DNA from: Acidobacteriota bacterium
GTDB taxonomy: Bacteria > Acidobacteriota > Terriglobia > Terriglobales > Acidobacteriaceae
DNA length: 64,000 nucleotides
NCBI GenBank assembly: GCA_021792795.1
Contig: JAJYUB010000012.1
Location: 21,024-85,023, forward strand
Direction of reading: 5' to 3'
In this document: piece after piece, positions 8,869 through 18,331 of the stretch
Layout of the letters: the number at the start of each line of letters is the position of its first letter
How positions within the stretch are numbered: position 1 is the stretch's first letter
Position numbers and translations under genes: made by a program
The notes under the pieces: generated by a model
Told to the model about the DNA's origin: nothing
The model's database searches: none
The model's input: the letters and a program-made list of their open reading frames with translations, nothing else

Positions 8869-8918
8869 CCCGGGTCTGTCGCAGCGGCGACCCGCAGCGG
8901 ACGAGACCTGGGACACCC
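8869..8918. repeat. Palindromic repeat between scoA and the antisense membrane gene
   Basis: The outer arms are CCCGGGTCT (8869-8877) and AGACCTGGG (8904-8912), 8 of 9 paired, followed by ACACCC. An inner stem GTCGC/GCGAC (8878-8882 and 8887-8891) closes on AGCG. The TGGGACACCC end marks it as a divergent member of the same family as the copies near thrC. Confidence 0.65.
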
Positions 8919-8947
8919 GCGTTTCCCAGCGCGATGATCTGCTTGCT

Positions 8948-9235
8948 TTATTTGACGATGAGAGGATACAGCGCGAGGAAGAGAATCATGGTCAAGATCA
9001 GGACATCCATGTAGAGGCTGATGAGGACTGCGCCGTGGTACCAGCTCCAACGGATGCGAATGCAGCGGAAAGTTTCAATCATGCCTGCGGTAGCTCCAAT
9101 GATGGGCAGAAGCATGGCGGGATTGGCTTGATCGAAGGGAAACTTCGCCAGTGGAAATGAGATGACGAGGCTGAGGAGAGCCAGCAGGTTGCCGCGCAAC
9201 AACGATGGAGCCCGCAGATTGAAGAAAGAAGTCAT
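8948..9235 (-). CDS. Small hypothetical membrane protein (95 aa) between the CoA-transferase subunits
   Basis: Starting at ATG 9235 the product is 95 residues with about three hydrophobic segments (roughly residues 12-30, 40-57 and 68-93, the last containing [20 protein letters not shown]). A longer open frame reaches 9379, but that part is antisense to scoB and lacks membrane character. It lies in the gap between scoA and scoB on the opposite strand. No family was recognised. The consistent hydrophobic pattern makes it more likely real than a shadow. Confidence 0.55.
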   Translation of the reverse strand: MTSFFNLRAPSLLRGNLLALLSLVISFPLAKFPFDQANPAMLLPIIGATAGMIETFRCIRIRWSWYHGAVLISLYMDVLILTMILFLALYPLIVK

Positions 9236-9269
9236 GCGAAGTCGAGGGTATTTGCAGCAGGAAAAAAGA

Positions 9270-10010
9270 ATGGGCCCACCCATGAACACTCTATCGAATT
9301 CCAACGCCGGCGGGGAACTGAAGGGGGACAAGGCCGCGCCCGCAGGCCAGCGCGCGCAGTTGGCAGCGAGGATTGCCAAACGCGTGGCGCAGGAATTGCG
9401 CGACGGATTTTATGTGAATCTTGGCATCGGCATGCCGACGCTGGTGGCGAACCATGTTCCCGCGGGAATGGAAGTGGTGTTGCAGTCGGAGAATGGAATG
9501 CTGGGCGTGGGGCCGTATCCGCTGGCGGGGCAGGAGGACCCAGACCTGATCAACGCGGGCAAGGAGACGGTGAGCGAGCTGCCGGGGACGGCATATTTTT
9601 CCAGCGCGGACTCGTTCGCGATGATTCGCGGCGGCCACGTTGACCTGAGCGTGCTGGGCGCGATGGAAGTGGATGAGAAAGGCAACCTGGCGAACTGGAT
9701 GATTCCAGGAAAGATGGTGAAAGGTATGGGCGGGGCCATGGACCTGGTGGCCAGCGCACGCCGCGTGATTGTCGCCATGGAACATACGACGCGCGATGGA
9801 CGGCCAAAAATTCTAACGCGCTGCACGCTGCCGCTGACGGGTGTGGGCGTGGTGGACACGATTGTGACCGAGCTGGCGTATATTCGCGTGACACCGGAGG
9901 GGCTGCTGCTGGAAGAAATTGCTCCTGGAATTACGGTGGGAGAAGTGCAGGCGGCGACCGAGCCGAAATTGATCGTCAGCGGGAATGTGAAGTTGATGTT
10001 CGCAGATTAA
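9270..10010 (+). CDS. scoB: 3-oxoacid CoA-transferase subunit B
   Basis: The beta half of the type I CoA-transferase, carrying the catalytic glutamate in the SENG motif ([13 protein letters not shown]) that forms the enzyme-CoA thioester. The N-terminal [21 protein letters not shown] and the glycine-rich [12 protein letters not shown] are standard. Start choice: ATG 9270 has GCAGGA upstream; ATG 9282 is also possible. The frame extends further upstream but overlaps the antisense gene. It pairs functionally with the product of 8110-8802. It ends 20 bp from convergent mtnA. Confidence 0.92.
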   Translation: MGPPMNTLSNSNAGGELKGDKAAPAGQRAQLAARIAKRVAQELRDGFYVNLGIGMPTLVANHVPAGMEVVLQSENGMLGVGPYPLAGQEDPDLINAGKETVSELPGTAYFSSADSFAMIRGGHVDLSVLGAMEVDEKGNLANWMIPGKMVKGMGGAMDLVASARRVIVAMEHTTRDGRPKILTRCTLPLTGVGVVDTIVTELAYIRVTPEGLLLEEIAPGITVGEVQAATEPKLIVSGNVKLMFAD

Positions 10011-10020
10011 TGACCGATGA

Positions 10021-10044
10021 ACGCCGCGACTTACGAAGCGGCGT
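10021..10044. terminator. Hairpin at the scoB/mtnA convergent junction
   Basis: ACGCCGC (10021-10027) pairs with GCGGCGT (10038-10044) across a 10-nt loop. It overlaps the end of mtnA. There is no T-run on either strand, so a termination role is only suggested by position. Confidence 0.3.
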
Positions 10045-11101
10045 GGGCGTGCGCGATTTGTTCGACGCCGAGGCGCAATGCATCTTCGTAGGGCGGTTGC
10101 AGGACGCCTAATTCGGTGATGATGGCGGTGACGTATTTTGCCGGCGTGACATCGAAGGCGGGGTTGGAAATCTCCGCGTTGGAAGGGGTGATCTGCTTGC
10201 CGTTGAAGTGGGTGACTTCTTTGGCGGCGCGTTCTTCAATGGGAATCCGATCGCCTGTCGGTGTGGCCATGTCGATGGTGGACCAGGGAGCGGCCACGTA
10301 AAACGGAATGCCGTGTTCCTTGGCGAGGACGGCTACGCCGTAGGTGCCAATTTTGTTGGCGACGTCTCCGTTGGCGGCGATCCGATCCGCGCCGACAATG
10401 ACGGCCTTAATTTTTCCGGCGCGCATCTGGCTGGCAGCCATGTTGTCGCAGAGGACCGTTGTGGGGATGTTGTCATGCAGCAGCTCCCACGCGGTGAGCC
10501 GGGCGCCTTGCAGGAATGGCCGGGTTTCATCGGCGTAGACATGCAGTTTGTGGCCGCGTTCGACGGCGGCGCGAATGACGCCGAGGGCGGTGCCGTAGCC
10601 GCAGGTCGCGAGCGCGCCAGCATTGCAGTGGGTCAGCACGCCACCGGTGCGGGGCATCAATACCGCGCCGAAGGCACCCATGGCGCGGCAGGCGGCGATG
10701 TCTTCGTCGTACATGCGGCGGGCTTCGGCCACGGCGGCCTGCTGAATTTGCGGGATGGTCGCGCCGGGTTCCTGCGACATGGCGCGGACGAGTTGGCGGA
10801 CGCGCTCAATTCCCCAGAATAAGTTGACGGCGGTGGGGCGGGTGGCGGCGAGGGTGTCGCAAATGATTTTCAGATCTTCGTCGAGTTGGGGGATATCGGC
10901 TGCCCGGCTGCGCAGCAGGCCGAGTGCGACGCCCATGGCGGCGCTGACACCGATGGCGGGCGCGCCGCGCACGATCATGGCGCGGATGACTTCCGCAACA
11001 GCACGGTAGTCTTCTGCGAGCACGTAGGTTTCTTCCAGCGGCAGCTTGGTCTGGTCGAGGAAACGCACGCCGGCATCAGTCCATTCAAGTGTGGGGATCA
11101 T
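10031..11101 (-). CDS. mtnA: S-methyl-5-thioribose-1-phosphate isomerase
   Basis: It isomerises methylthioribose-1-phosphate to methylthioribulose-1-phosphate in the methionine salvage pathway. It belongs to the eIF2B-alpha-like family; 356 residues is normal. Diagnostic motifs are [17 protein letters not shown], the catalytic-cysteine region [18 protein letters not shown], and the catalytic-aspartate motif [19 protein letters not shown], which separates MtnA from ribose-1,5-bisphosphate isomerases. No other salvage gene is visible nearby. Confidence 0.95.
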   Translation of the reverse strand: MIPTLEWTDAGVRFLDQTKLPLEETYVLAEDYRAVAEVIRAMIVRGAPAIGVSAAMGVALGLLRSRAADIPQLDEDLKIICDTLAATRPTAVNLFWGIERVRQLVRAMSQEPGATIPQIQQAAVAEARRMYDEDIAACRAMGAFGAVLMPRTGGVLTHCNAGALATCGYGTALGVIRAAVERGHKLHVYADETRPFLQGARLTAWELLHDNIPTTVLCDNMAASQMRAGKIKAVIVGADRIAANGDVANKIGTYGVAVLAKEHGIPFYVAAPWSTIDMATPTGDRIPIEERAAKEVTHFNGKQITPSNAEISNPAFDVTPAKYVTAIITELGVLQPPYEDALRLGVEQIAHAHAAS

Positions 11102-11182
11102 AGAGCTTCTATTTTACCGTCGATTCGCGAGAGAATTTTGGGCGACTTTGGAGCGACTGTAGCGCGAACGTCTTTCTGTCCT

Positions 11183-11214
11183 ACCCTTCGCAAAGGGCGG
11201 CGAAGGATTGACCC
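11183..11214. repeat. Degenerate palindromic repeat upstream of mtnA
   Basis: ACCCTTCGC (11183-11191) and GCGAAGGAT (11200-11208) with intervening AAAGGGCG, followed by TGACCC. It is almost the same as the copy at 1485-1521 but with a decayed right end. Confidence 0.6.
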
Positions 11215-11229
11215 GTGAAGCCGATGGTT

Positions 11230-11508
11230 TCAGGAAAAGTCGAGTTCCAATTGGTCGATGTAGCACCAGCCCCAGTTTTCTCCGGGCTCGAAGGAGCGCA
11301 TGATGGGGTGTTTAGTCGCATGAAAATGTTTGGTGGCGTGCTTGTTCTTGGATGAGTCGCAGCAGCCGACGTGGCCGCACTCCAGACAGAGGCGAAGATG
11401 GACCCAATCGTCGCCGATCTTCAGGCACTCCTCACAACCTTCAGGCGTGCGCGGCGTGACGGGACGGACTTGATCGAGGTGAGTGCATTGGTCCATCGTT
11501 TGCGCCAT
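11230..11508 (-). CDS. UBP-type zinc finger protein
   Basis: A 92-residue stand-alone zinc finger of the ubiquitin-hydrolase (ZnF-UBP) type. The cysteine/histidine ligands follow the family pattern: CTHLDQV, GCEECLKIGDDWVHLRLCLEC, GHVGCCDSSKNKHATKH, FHATKHPIM. Proteins like this are scattered through bacteria although ubiquitin is absent; their role is not established. GGAGG just before the ATG supports the start. It sits between mtnA and pyrE on the same strand, 54 bp from the pyrE end. Confidence 0.9.
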   Translation of the reverse strand: MAQTMDQCTHLDQVRPVTPRTPEGCEECLKIGDDWVHLRLCLECGHVGCCDSSKNKHATKHFHATKHPIMRSFEPGENWGWCYIDQLELDFS

Positions 11509-11562
11509 GGCGTTTTCCTCCGGTGTAAAGATGGATGCTGCGACGCATGCGGCGACGCGGAA

Positions 11563-12165
11563 TTATTTTGCGGCAACATGGGCGGCGCGGACATCGTTGG
11601 CGGTAAACAAAGATAGAAACGGCGCGCCATGGGCAGCGGCTTCGACTGCGGCGCGGCCATTCATCTCCTGCCGATCGACCAGGCAAAGCACGCCGACCAC
11701 TTGAAATTTAGCATCGCGGGCGGCCTCTATGGCCTGGATAGTTGAGGCGCCGGTGGTGCAAACGTCGTCGACGATGACGACGCACGCGCCGGGCTGGTTG
11801 AAGCCTTCAATGCGGCGGCCGGTGCCGTGGGTCTTTTCCGACTTGCGGACGAGAAAGCCGTGGATGAGGGGAGCTTCCGGATGCTGCAGATGGTCCCAGG
11901 CGCTGGCGGATGCGATGTTGGAGACGAGCGGGTCCGCGCCCATGGTGAGACCGCCGACGGCTTGCGGATGCAGTTTGTGTTGTCGAATCAAATAGTAGAG
12001 GGCGAGGCCGGCGAGGCGACCGCCTTCCGCATGCAGCGTGGTAGTGCGGCAGTCGATGTAGTAGTCGCTATGCGCGCCGGAAGAGAGGGTGAACTCTCCC
12101 AGGCGAAAGGACAGGGTGGCAATCAGATGGAGCAGCGGGGTGCGCGGATCGGATGACGTCGGCAT
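11563..12165 (-). CDS. pyrE: Orotate phosphoribosyltransferase
   Basis: It transfers the phosphoribosyl group of PRPP to orotate to give OMP in de novo pyrimidine synthesis. The 200-residue protein has the substrate region FTLSSGAHSDYYIDCR and the PRPP-binding motif VVIVDDVCTTGAS (about residues 130-142). The start ATG is at 12165. It is followed on the same strand by the UBP zinc-finger gene, which may be co-transcribed. A palindromic repeat lies upstream. Confidence 0.93.
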   Translation of the reverse strand: MPTSSDPRTPLLHLIATLSFRLGEFTLSSGAHSDYYIDCRTTTLHAEGGRLAGLALYYLIRQHKLHPQAVGGLTMGADPLVSNIASASAWDHLQHPEAPLIHGFLVRKSEKTHGTGRRIEGFNQPGACVVIVDDVCTTGASTIQAIEAARDAKFQVVGVLCLVDRQEMNGRAAVEAAAHGAPFLSLFTANDVRAAHVAAK

Positions 12166-12250
12166 AGGTCTCTAGTGATTGTAAGCAATCGAGACGATTT
12201 CCGAAGGCCCCACGCATTTTCGGCGTTCCTGTAAGGTGAATCTCGTTTCA

Positions 12251-12282
12251 TCCCACCCTAGCTACGCTAGGATGGGGCACCC
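12251..12282. repeat. Palindromic repeat between the sugar porter gene and pyrE
   Basis: CCCACCCTAGC (12252-12262) pairs with GCTAGGATGGG (12266-12276) with one mismatch, followed by GCACCC. It is a short, nearly perfect copy of the element that sits inside thrC at 1814-1854. Confidence 0.75.
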
Positions 12283-12310
12283 ATGACATTACACGAATCG
12301 TGAAATCGAT

Positions 12311-13639
12311 CTAATCGATGCCGAGCTTGCGCTGCATCTGTTCCAGGCTGAGATTTTTGGTCTCTGGATAGATGAAGAGCACGACGAAGAATTGCAGGGC
12401 CATCATGGCCGCGAAAAAATAAAATGGAAGCGCGGCGTGGCTGACGGCGAGCACGGGGAAGATGCCGGAGATGATGGCGTTCGAAATCCAGTTGGCGGAG
12501 GTGCCCAGGCTTTGTCCTTTGGCGCGAACGCGGGTGGGGAAGACTTCCGCCAGATATACCCAGATGACCGCGCCCTGCGAGATGGCGAAGGCGACGATGT
12601 AGAAGACCAGCAGCGGCAGCAGATAGCGTTGGTGGCCGGGGACCTGGAAGATGACCGCGACCAGCAGAAGGCAGACGGCCATGCCGACGGAGCCGATGAG
12701 CAGAAGGGTCTTGCGGCCCAGCTTGTCGATGACGGAGATGGCGGCGAGGGTTGCGAACAAGTTACCCAGGCCGACATAGACCGCTTGCTTGCCGGCGGAG
12801 AGGCTGTTGAAGCCGGCGGCGGCGAAGATATCGTTCATGTAATAGAGGATGGCGTTGATGCCGGTGAGCTGGTTGAAGATGGCGATGCTGACGGCGAGAA
12901 AAATTGGCAGGCGATATTTTCGGGTGAGCAGGGGCTCGTCCTTTGCCTGGCGTTCGAGGTGAACCGAGGCGACGATGTCCTGCAATTCCGCTTCGAGGTC
13001 TGGTGTGTTCGCACGGAAGAGCGCTTCGCGCGCCTCTTCAATGCGGGCCTGCATGACCAGCCAGCGCGGACTGCGGCCAATGGTGAGCAGCATGACGAGA
13101 AACAGCGCCGCGGGAACGGCCGCCACTCCTAGCTGCCAGCGCCATTGCTGCATGCCGAGATGGAATGTCTCGATGTAAAAATTCGACATGTAGGCGAGAA
13201 GGACGCCGAGGACGATGTTGATCTGAAATGTTCCGACGAGGCGGCCGCGCCATTGTGCGGGAGCGATCTCCGCAATGTACATGGGGCCGAGCACGGAGCT
13301 GCCCCCGATGCCGAGGCCGCCGATGACGCGAAAGAAAAGCAGGGCGTACCAGTTCCACGCAAGCGCGCAGCCGATGGCGGAGACTACGTACGCGATGGCG
13401 AGAATGCGTAGGGTGTCGCGGCGGCCGATGCGCTGGCCGGGAATGCCCGACAGCATGGCGCCGATGACAGTGCCGATCAACGCGCTGGAGACGGTGAAGC
13501 CGAGCTGGCCACTGCTGAGCGCGTAGACTTGCGTCAGCATGTGGGTGGTGCCGGCGATGACGGCAGTGTCGAAACCGAAGAGCAGGCCGCCCAGGGCGCC
13601 GACTAATGTTCCGCGGACAAGATAAGAGTTCAGGGTCAT
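12311..13639 (-). CDS. Sugar porter, major facilitator superfamily
   Basis: A 12-helix inner-membrane sugar/proton symporter or facilitator of the MFS sugar porter family. The protein (442 residues from ATG 13639) begins GALGGLLFGFDTAVIAG, a hallmark of the first helix, and contains GRRDTLRILAIAYV, NQLTGINAILYYMNDIF in helix 7 and the closing PETKNLSLEQMQ. The PESPRWL motif is altered to GRSPRWLV. An upstream extension to 13705 lacks family similarity. The substrate cannot be inferred. Confidence 0.9.
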   Translation of the reverse strand: MTLNSYLVRGTLVGALGGLLFGFDTAVIAGTTHMLTQVYALSSGQLGFTVSSALIGTVIGAMLSGIPGQRIGRRDTLRILAIAYVVSAIGCALAWNWYALLFFRVIGGLGIGGSSVLGPMYIAEIAPAQWRGRLVGTFQINIVLGVLLAYMSNFYIETFHLGMQQWRWQLGVAAVPAALFLVMLLTIGRSPRWLVMQARIEEAREALFRANTPDLEAELQDIVASVHLERQAKDEPLLTRKYRLPIFLAVSIAIFNQLTGINAILYYMNDIFAAAGFNSLSAGKQAVYVGLGNLFATLAAISVIDKLGRKTLLLIGSVGMAVCLLLVAVIFQVPGHQRYLLPLLVFYIVAFAISQGAVIWVYLAEVFPTRVRAKGQSLGTSANWISNAIISGIFPVLAVSHAALPFYFFAAMMALQFFVVLFIYPETKNLSLEQMQRKLGID

Positions 13640-13842
13640 CGATGGCGCGGCTCGAAACGAGTGCTTCCGACAAAGTGGATTCCGTTCGCTTTCGAAACCA
13701 TACACGATGAGGCTGTGAGAGTCACGTGGGCCACGGGAGGAAGCTTCCTAGTCTGCTTGGTGCTGTGGATTGGCTCTTGGTGGATCGTGTGTCTATGGAG
13801 ATATCTCGACACAGATCGCGAGGAGGTGAGACCATTCTAATC

Positions 13843-14592
13843 ATGCCAAAATTCAAGTGGCTGAAAGACACTCTGGATTGGATCATTCGGCTCCAAGGCG
13901 CTTACGCAATTCTGGCGACGCTCCTAGCTGGCGGCGTCGGTACGGGGATAAGGGCAGTGCTACGTTACTACACCCACCTCCCTGCACTTTGGATAACTCC
14001 GATATGGTTGCTTTCGGTTGCCTTGATATTATCCCTGTTACTTCTCGTTGCAAGCAGGCGATGGATGGACCTAGCGCGTCCAAATTTTATCTTCGACCTG
14101 GACAATATCATTTGGGTATACGACAGCGCGAAAGACATGACAGTCTTTTTTATAGCAGCCAGGATTGTGAGTATTGGGCTCCCGTCAATTACTCAAAATT
14201 GGTCTGCTATTTATAGCGCCGGAGAAAGTTCGGAACCGATGAAAGGATTTTATCTTGTTGGGCCATATGTTTTGACGCTGGGCAACGAGCAGATCACGAT
14301 CGATAACGACGATCTCTTAAATGTGAAAACGGCGGAGACCGTAATCGAAAAAGGGCGAGCGGTATACGGTAGGTTGCTCTTCACTATTCCTGGAAACCGT
14401 GATGCGCAAATCAGGTCCCTTCATCATCGAATCGAGGTGCGCTTCTGCGATTATTTAGCGAATTCTTATTCTGCATCTTACATTCCAAGTTCCCGTCCCC
14501 TTCCGTCCCTTACTCGTCATGCGCACGAGAAAACGCAATTTATCGAGCCACAGCAGGCCAATTCCCAGTCATCTCCTCAATTATCCGAGTAG
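13843..14592 (+). CDS. Hypothetical membrane protein (249 aa), AT-richer than its neighbours
   Basis: From ATG 13843 the protein has two hydrophobic segments near the N-terminus (about residues 18-42 and 52-72, containing WLLSVALILSLLLLVASRRW), then a ~175-residue soluble part with no recognised motif. AGGAGG lies about 14 nt upstream, a long spacing; the frame is open back to 13726. The coding sequence is visibly richer in A/T and uses codons such as TTA, AGG and ATA more than the flanking genes, suggesting recent acquisition. The function is unknown. Confidence 0.6.
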   Translation: MPKFKWLKDTLDWIIRLQGAYAILATLLAGGVGTGIRAVLRYYTHLPALWITPIWLLSVALILSLLLLVASRRWMDLARPNFIFDLDNIIWVYDSAKDMTVFFIAARIVSIGLPSITQNWSAIYSAGESSEPMKGFYLVGPYVLTLGNEQITIDNDDLLNVKTAETVIEKGRAVYGRLLFTIPGNRDAQIRSLHHRIEVRFCDYLANSYSASYIPSSRPLPSLTRHAHEKTQFIEPQQANSQSSPQLSE

Positions 14593-14652
14593 GTTCTGAA
14601 AGCGAATCTTTCGAATTGGATGCCGCCAGCTATCGGTCGTATTACTGATGGA

Positions 14653-16665
14653 TCAAGGGGCGGCGTCTTTGGGGGCGTCGAAGAGGAAATCTTTGCTGCG
14701 GAGGTCGCGGATGGTGTCGCGGAGTTTGGCAGCCTTTTCGAATTCAAATCGCTGCGCGGCTTCGCGCATGGAGGTTTCGAGCCTGGCGATGTAGACGTCG
14801 AGGTCTTCTTCGGCGTGGAAGCTTTCCGGCATGGCTTCGACTTCTTCGGTGACGTCGGAATATTCCGCCTTCAGAATGCCGGCGAGGGTCATATCGACGG
14901 GGCGAAGGATGGAGGTGGGGGTGATGCCGTGCTCCTGGTTATAGGCGGTCTGGATAGCGCGGCGACGATCGGTTTCTCCGATGGCCTGCTTCATAGAGTC
15001 GGTCATTTTATCGGCGTAGAGAATGGCGCGGCCGTGGATGTGGCGCGCGGCGCGGCCGATGGTCTGGATGAGCGAGCCGGAGGAACGCAGAAAGCCTTCT
15101 TTGTCGGCGTCGAGAATGGCGACGAGCGAAACCTCTGGCAGATCGAGTCCTTCGCGCAGCAGGTTGATGCCGATGAGTACATCGTATTCGCCCTTGCGAA
15201 GGTCGCGCAGCAGGCGGACGCGCTCCAGCGTTTCAATTTCCGAGTGCATGTAGCGGCAGCGCACGCCGACTTCTGTGTAGTAGCTGGCCAGATCTTCCGC
15301 CATGCGCTTGGTGAGCGTGGTGACCAGGACGCGCTCGCCGTTTTTCGCGCGCTCGCGGATTTCGGCGAGAAGGTCATCGATCTGGCCGCGTACTGGGCGA
15401 ACTTCCACCTGCGGATCGACAAGACCGGTGGGGCGAATAATTTGTTCGACGACAACGCCGCCGGATTGGGTCAGCTCATACGGGCCGGGCGTGGCGGAAA
15501 CGTAGGTCACCTGATGGGTGCGGCTTTGAAATTCTTCAAACTTGAGCGGGCGATTGTCCATGGCGGAGGGTAGGCGATAGCCATACTCGACCAGGTTTTG
15601 CTTGCGGGAGCGATCGCCATGCCACATGCCGTGGAGTTGCGGAACGGTGACGTGCGATTCGTCGATGAAGAGTAAATGGTCCTGCGGAAAATAATCGAGC
15701 AGGGTCGGTGGCGGCTCGCCGGGAAGGCGGCCGGAAAAATGGCGCGAATAATTCTCGATGCCATGGCAGTAGCCCATGGACTTGATCATTTCCAGGTCGA
15801 AGCGGGTACGCTGGTGAATGCGCTGCGCCTCGACCATGCGGCCCTGATTTTCAATTTCTTTTTCCCAAACGGCCAGTTCAGCGAGGATGCCCTCGATGGC
15901 GGTCTTCTTGCGCTCCGGCTGCACCACGTAGTGGCTTTTGGGATAGATGGGCAGGCGAGAATATTTCTGCTTGACGGTGCCGAAGAGCGGATCGATCTGC
16001 GAGAGAGCTTCAATCTCGTCGCCGAATAACTCGATGCGATAGGCGCTCTCGTCATAGGTGGGGAAGACTTCAATGACGTCGCCGCGCACGCGAAATGTGC
16101 CGCGGCGGAAATCGACATCGTTGCGTTCGTAGAGAATTTCGACGAGGCGGCGGGTGATGTCCTCGCGGCGAATTTTCTGGCCGCGTTCGAGCAACATCAA
16201 CATGCCGTAGTAGGCCTCGGGCGAGCCAAGGCCGTAGATGCAGCTTACCGAGGAGACGATGATGACATCGCGGCGTTCAAACAGGCTGCGAGTGGCGGAC
16301 AAGCGAAGCTGGTCGAGCTGCTCATTGATGGTGGCTTCCTTCTCAATGTAGAGATCGGCGGCTGGGATGTAGGCTTCCGGCTGGTAGTAGTCGTAATAGG
16401 AGACGAAATACTCGACGGCGTTGTTAGGGAAGAATTGCTTGAACTCGTGATAAAGCTGCGCCGCCAGAGTTTTATTGTGGGCCAGGATGAGCGCGGGGCG
16501 GTTGAGTTGCTCGATGACTTTGGCGACGGTGAAGGTTTTGCCAGAGCCGGTGACGCCGAGCAGTACCTGATGTTTTTCGCCGCCGACAATGCCGCGGACC
16601 AGCTCATCAATGGCGCGGGCCTGGTCGCCACGCGGCTGGTAGTCACTGACAAGCTGAAAGTCCAT
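14653..16665 (-). CDS. uvrB: UvrABC excinuclease subunit B
   Basis: The damage-verifying helicase-like subunit of nucleotide excision repair; with UvrA and UvrC it opens DNA around bulky lesions. It has 670 residues with Walker A GVTGSGKT (37-44), the beta-hairpin region [20 protein letters not shown], the DEAD-like box [10 protein letters not shown], helicase motifs in the second lobe ([15 protein letters not shown]), and the C-terminal UVR domain for UvrC contact ([17 protein letters not shown]). GGGAG precedes the ATG. All expected domains are present. Confidence 0.97.
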   Translation of the reverse strand: MDFQLVSDYQPRGDQARAIDELVRGIVGGEKHQVLLGVTGSGKTFTVAKVIEQLNRPALILAHNKTLAAQLYHEFKQFFPNNAVEYFVSYYDYYQPEAYIPAADLYIEKEATINEQLDQLRLSATRSLFERRDVIIVSSVSCIYGLGSPEAYYGMLMLLERGQKIRREDITRRLVEILYERNDVDFRRGTFRVRGDVIEVFPTYDESAYRIELFGDEIEALSQIDPLFGTVKQKYSRLPIYPKSHYVVQPERKKTAIEGILAELAVWEKEIENQGRMVEAQRIHQRTRFDLEMIKSMGYCHGIENYSRHFSGRLPGEPPPTLLDYFPQDHLLFIDESHVTVPQLHGMWHGDRSRKQNLVEYGYRLPSAMDNRPLKFEEFQSRTHQVTYVSATPGPYELTQSGGVVVEQIIRPTGLVDPQVEVRPVRGQIDDLLAEIRERAKNGERVLVTTLTKRMAEDLASYYTEVGVRCRYMHSEIETLERVRLLRDLRKGEYDVLIGINLLREGLDLPEVSLVAILDADKEGFLRSSGSLIQTIGRAARHIHGRAILYADKMTDSMKQAIGETDRRRAIQTAYNQEHGITPTSILRPVDMTLAGILKAEYSDVTEEVEAMPESFHAEEDLDVYIARLETSMREAAQRFEFEKAAKLRDTIRDLRSKDFLFDAPKDAAP

Positions 16666-16718
16666 ACTCCCCTATTTTAGAGGACAGATGGACGAAGGGT
16701 TTTCGCAGCGGCGGCGGA

Positions 16719-18281
16719 TCAATGGATTGCGTACATCGCCATCACATCTTTCTGCAGTGCCATGCGGCTGGAGAGCCGGGTATAGAACATGTGTCCGCCG
16801 GGATATTCGCGGACGGCGACACGGGTGGGATCGCCCATGAGCGGCATTTGGTCGACGGCCAGGATGGAGCCCATGAAGGGGCACGACAGATCGTTCCAGC
16901 CGTGAGCGATGAGCACGCGAAGCTTGGGATCGGCGGCGACGGCCTGCCGCAGTTGGGTGACGGAACCAGCGCGCAGAACGTCGTCACGATGCCACATTTC
17001 GCCCACCTGATAGGACAGAGCGTTGTACTGCGCGTCCGTTTTCCAGCCCACGGTGTTGGTGACGAAGTTGACCATCGCTTCCGTCGTAGGCGCGATGATG
17101 GCGGCCAGGATGGGATCGTTCGCCTTCTGTTCCGGCGCATAGGGAAAGGGATCGAACGAAGTGACGTTGGAGTCGTAGATGGAACCGATCTTGCCTTGTT
17201 CGCGCCATGCCTCGCGCAGGTAGGCGCCGGTTTCCAGGCGGCCGCCGGAATTCTTGACGAACTGCGGATCGAGCCCGGTCAGCTCGGTGACGTGCTGGAT
17301 CATGGCCTGCGTGGCCGCGGGATTGGAGCGGCCTGCAATCAACGCGGTGGCGTAAGGGCCTTCGGTGTAGGCAATTACATCTTTCATGGCGTCGGGCGTC
17401 AGTTTGTTTTCGCGTTCCAGGCGGGCTGCGGTGATGGGAGGCAGCGTCACCATCCAGGGAATGGGAGAAAGGTTGTCATGCGCTTCCAGCGTCGGATTCA
17501 GATAGGGCGAGACCAACACCACGCCGTTCATTCCGACGCCAAGCTGCGACTGCAGATAATACGTGATGCGGGGGCCGCGGAAGCCGCCATAACTTTCTCC
17601 GACCAGATATTTTCGCGAGGTCATGCGGTCATTTTTGACCAGCCAGTCGTAGATCACGCGGGACAGATAGTGGATGTCAGGCTCGGTGGAGTAGAAGTCT
17701 TTTTTTGCCTGGGCGTCCGGCACGAGAGAACGGCTATAGCCAGTGCCGATGGGATCGATGAAGACGAGGTCGGTGAAGCCGAGCCAGGTCCCGGGATTGT
17801 CGGTGAGCGTGGGAGGTTCGGAGGGGCTTTCATCGCTATTGGCGAAATTGAGATGCTTGGGGCCGATGGCGCCGAAGTTGAGATAGACAGACGATGCGCC
17901 GGGACCGCCGTTGAGCGCGAAGGTGACAGGGCGATCCGGCTGATCGACGGTGTAGGCGGTGTAGACGACGTCGCCGGTGATTTTTCCATCCGCATCGCGC
18001 ACGGGAAATTTGCCGACGGTGACGGTGTAGTGAAGGGTCTTGCCGTCGAGCTGAATGCTCTGGGTGACGTGGGCGTCCGCAGGCAGCGGCGGCAGAGCCT
18101 GCTTGTCGGCGGCGGCCTTGTCGGTTGCAGCTTTATCGGCAGGCGGCGGGGTTTTATTCTTGTCGGTCTGGGACGCGTCGGCGGTGGCCTTATCGTCCTG
18201 CGCGGTGGCGGTGAGATACGGAGAAATCGTAAACAAAATTGCGAGGCATGCAAATGCTGCGCGCTTGCGGACGGTGGGCAT
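16719..18281 (-). CDS. Secreted serine carboxypeptidase-like protein (peptidase S10)
   Basis: An exported alpha/beta-hydrolase peptidase of family S10, which removes C-terminal residues from peptides. It has a signal peptide (about residues 1-27, ending TATAQ), a low-complexity D/K/A linker, the oxyanion region LNGGPGASSVYL, the nucleophile serine in GESYGGFRGPR, the aspartate in HGWNDLSCP and the histidine in GGHMFY. ATG 18281 is preferred because GGAA precedes it and the signal peptide then starts MPTVRKR; ATG 18296 adds five residues. It follows the GH38 gene by about 50 bp on the same strand, a likely operon for polymer or glycoprotein breakdown. Confidence 0.92.
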   Translation of the reverse strand: MPTVRKRAAFACLAILFTISPYLTATAQDDKATADASQTDKNKTPPPADKAATDKAAADKQALPPLPADAHVTQSIQLDGKTLHYTVTVGKFPVRDADGKITGDVVYTAYTVDQPDRPVTFALNGGPGASSVYLNFGAIGPKHLNFANSDESPSEPPTLTDNPGTWLGFTDLVFIDPIGTGYSRSLVPDAQAKKDFYSTEPDIHYLSRVIYDWLVKNDRMTSRKYLVGESYGGFRGPRITYYLQSQLGVGMNGVVLVSPYLNPTLEAHDNLSPIPWMVTLPPITAARLERENKLTPDAMKDVIAYTEGPYATALIAGRSNPAATQAMIQHVTELTGLDPQFVKNSGGRLETGAYLREAWREQGKIGSIYDSNVTSFDPFPYAPEQKANDPILAAIIAPTTEAMVNFVTNTVGWKTDAQYNALSYQVGEMWHRDDVLRAGSVTQLRQAVAADPKLRVLIAHGWNDLSCPFMGSILAVDQMPLMGDPTRVAVREYPGGHMFYTRLSSRMALQKDVMAMYAIH

Positions 18282-18331
18282 ACAAGTCAGTTCCATGTGG
18301 ATATCATAATCTGCGCCTGCGAAGACGGGTG

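Noticed and set aside
12975..13526. Plus-strand frames opposite the sugar porter gene
   Set aside because: Shadows of the transporter gene, without start signals or domain features.
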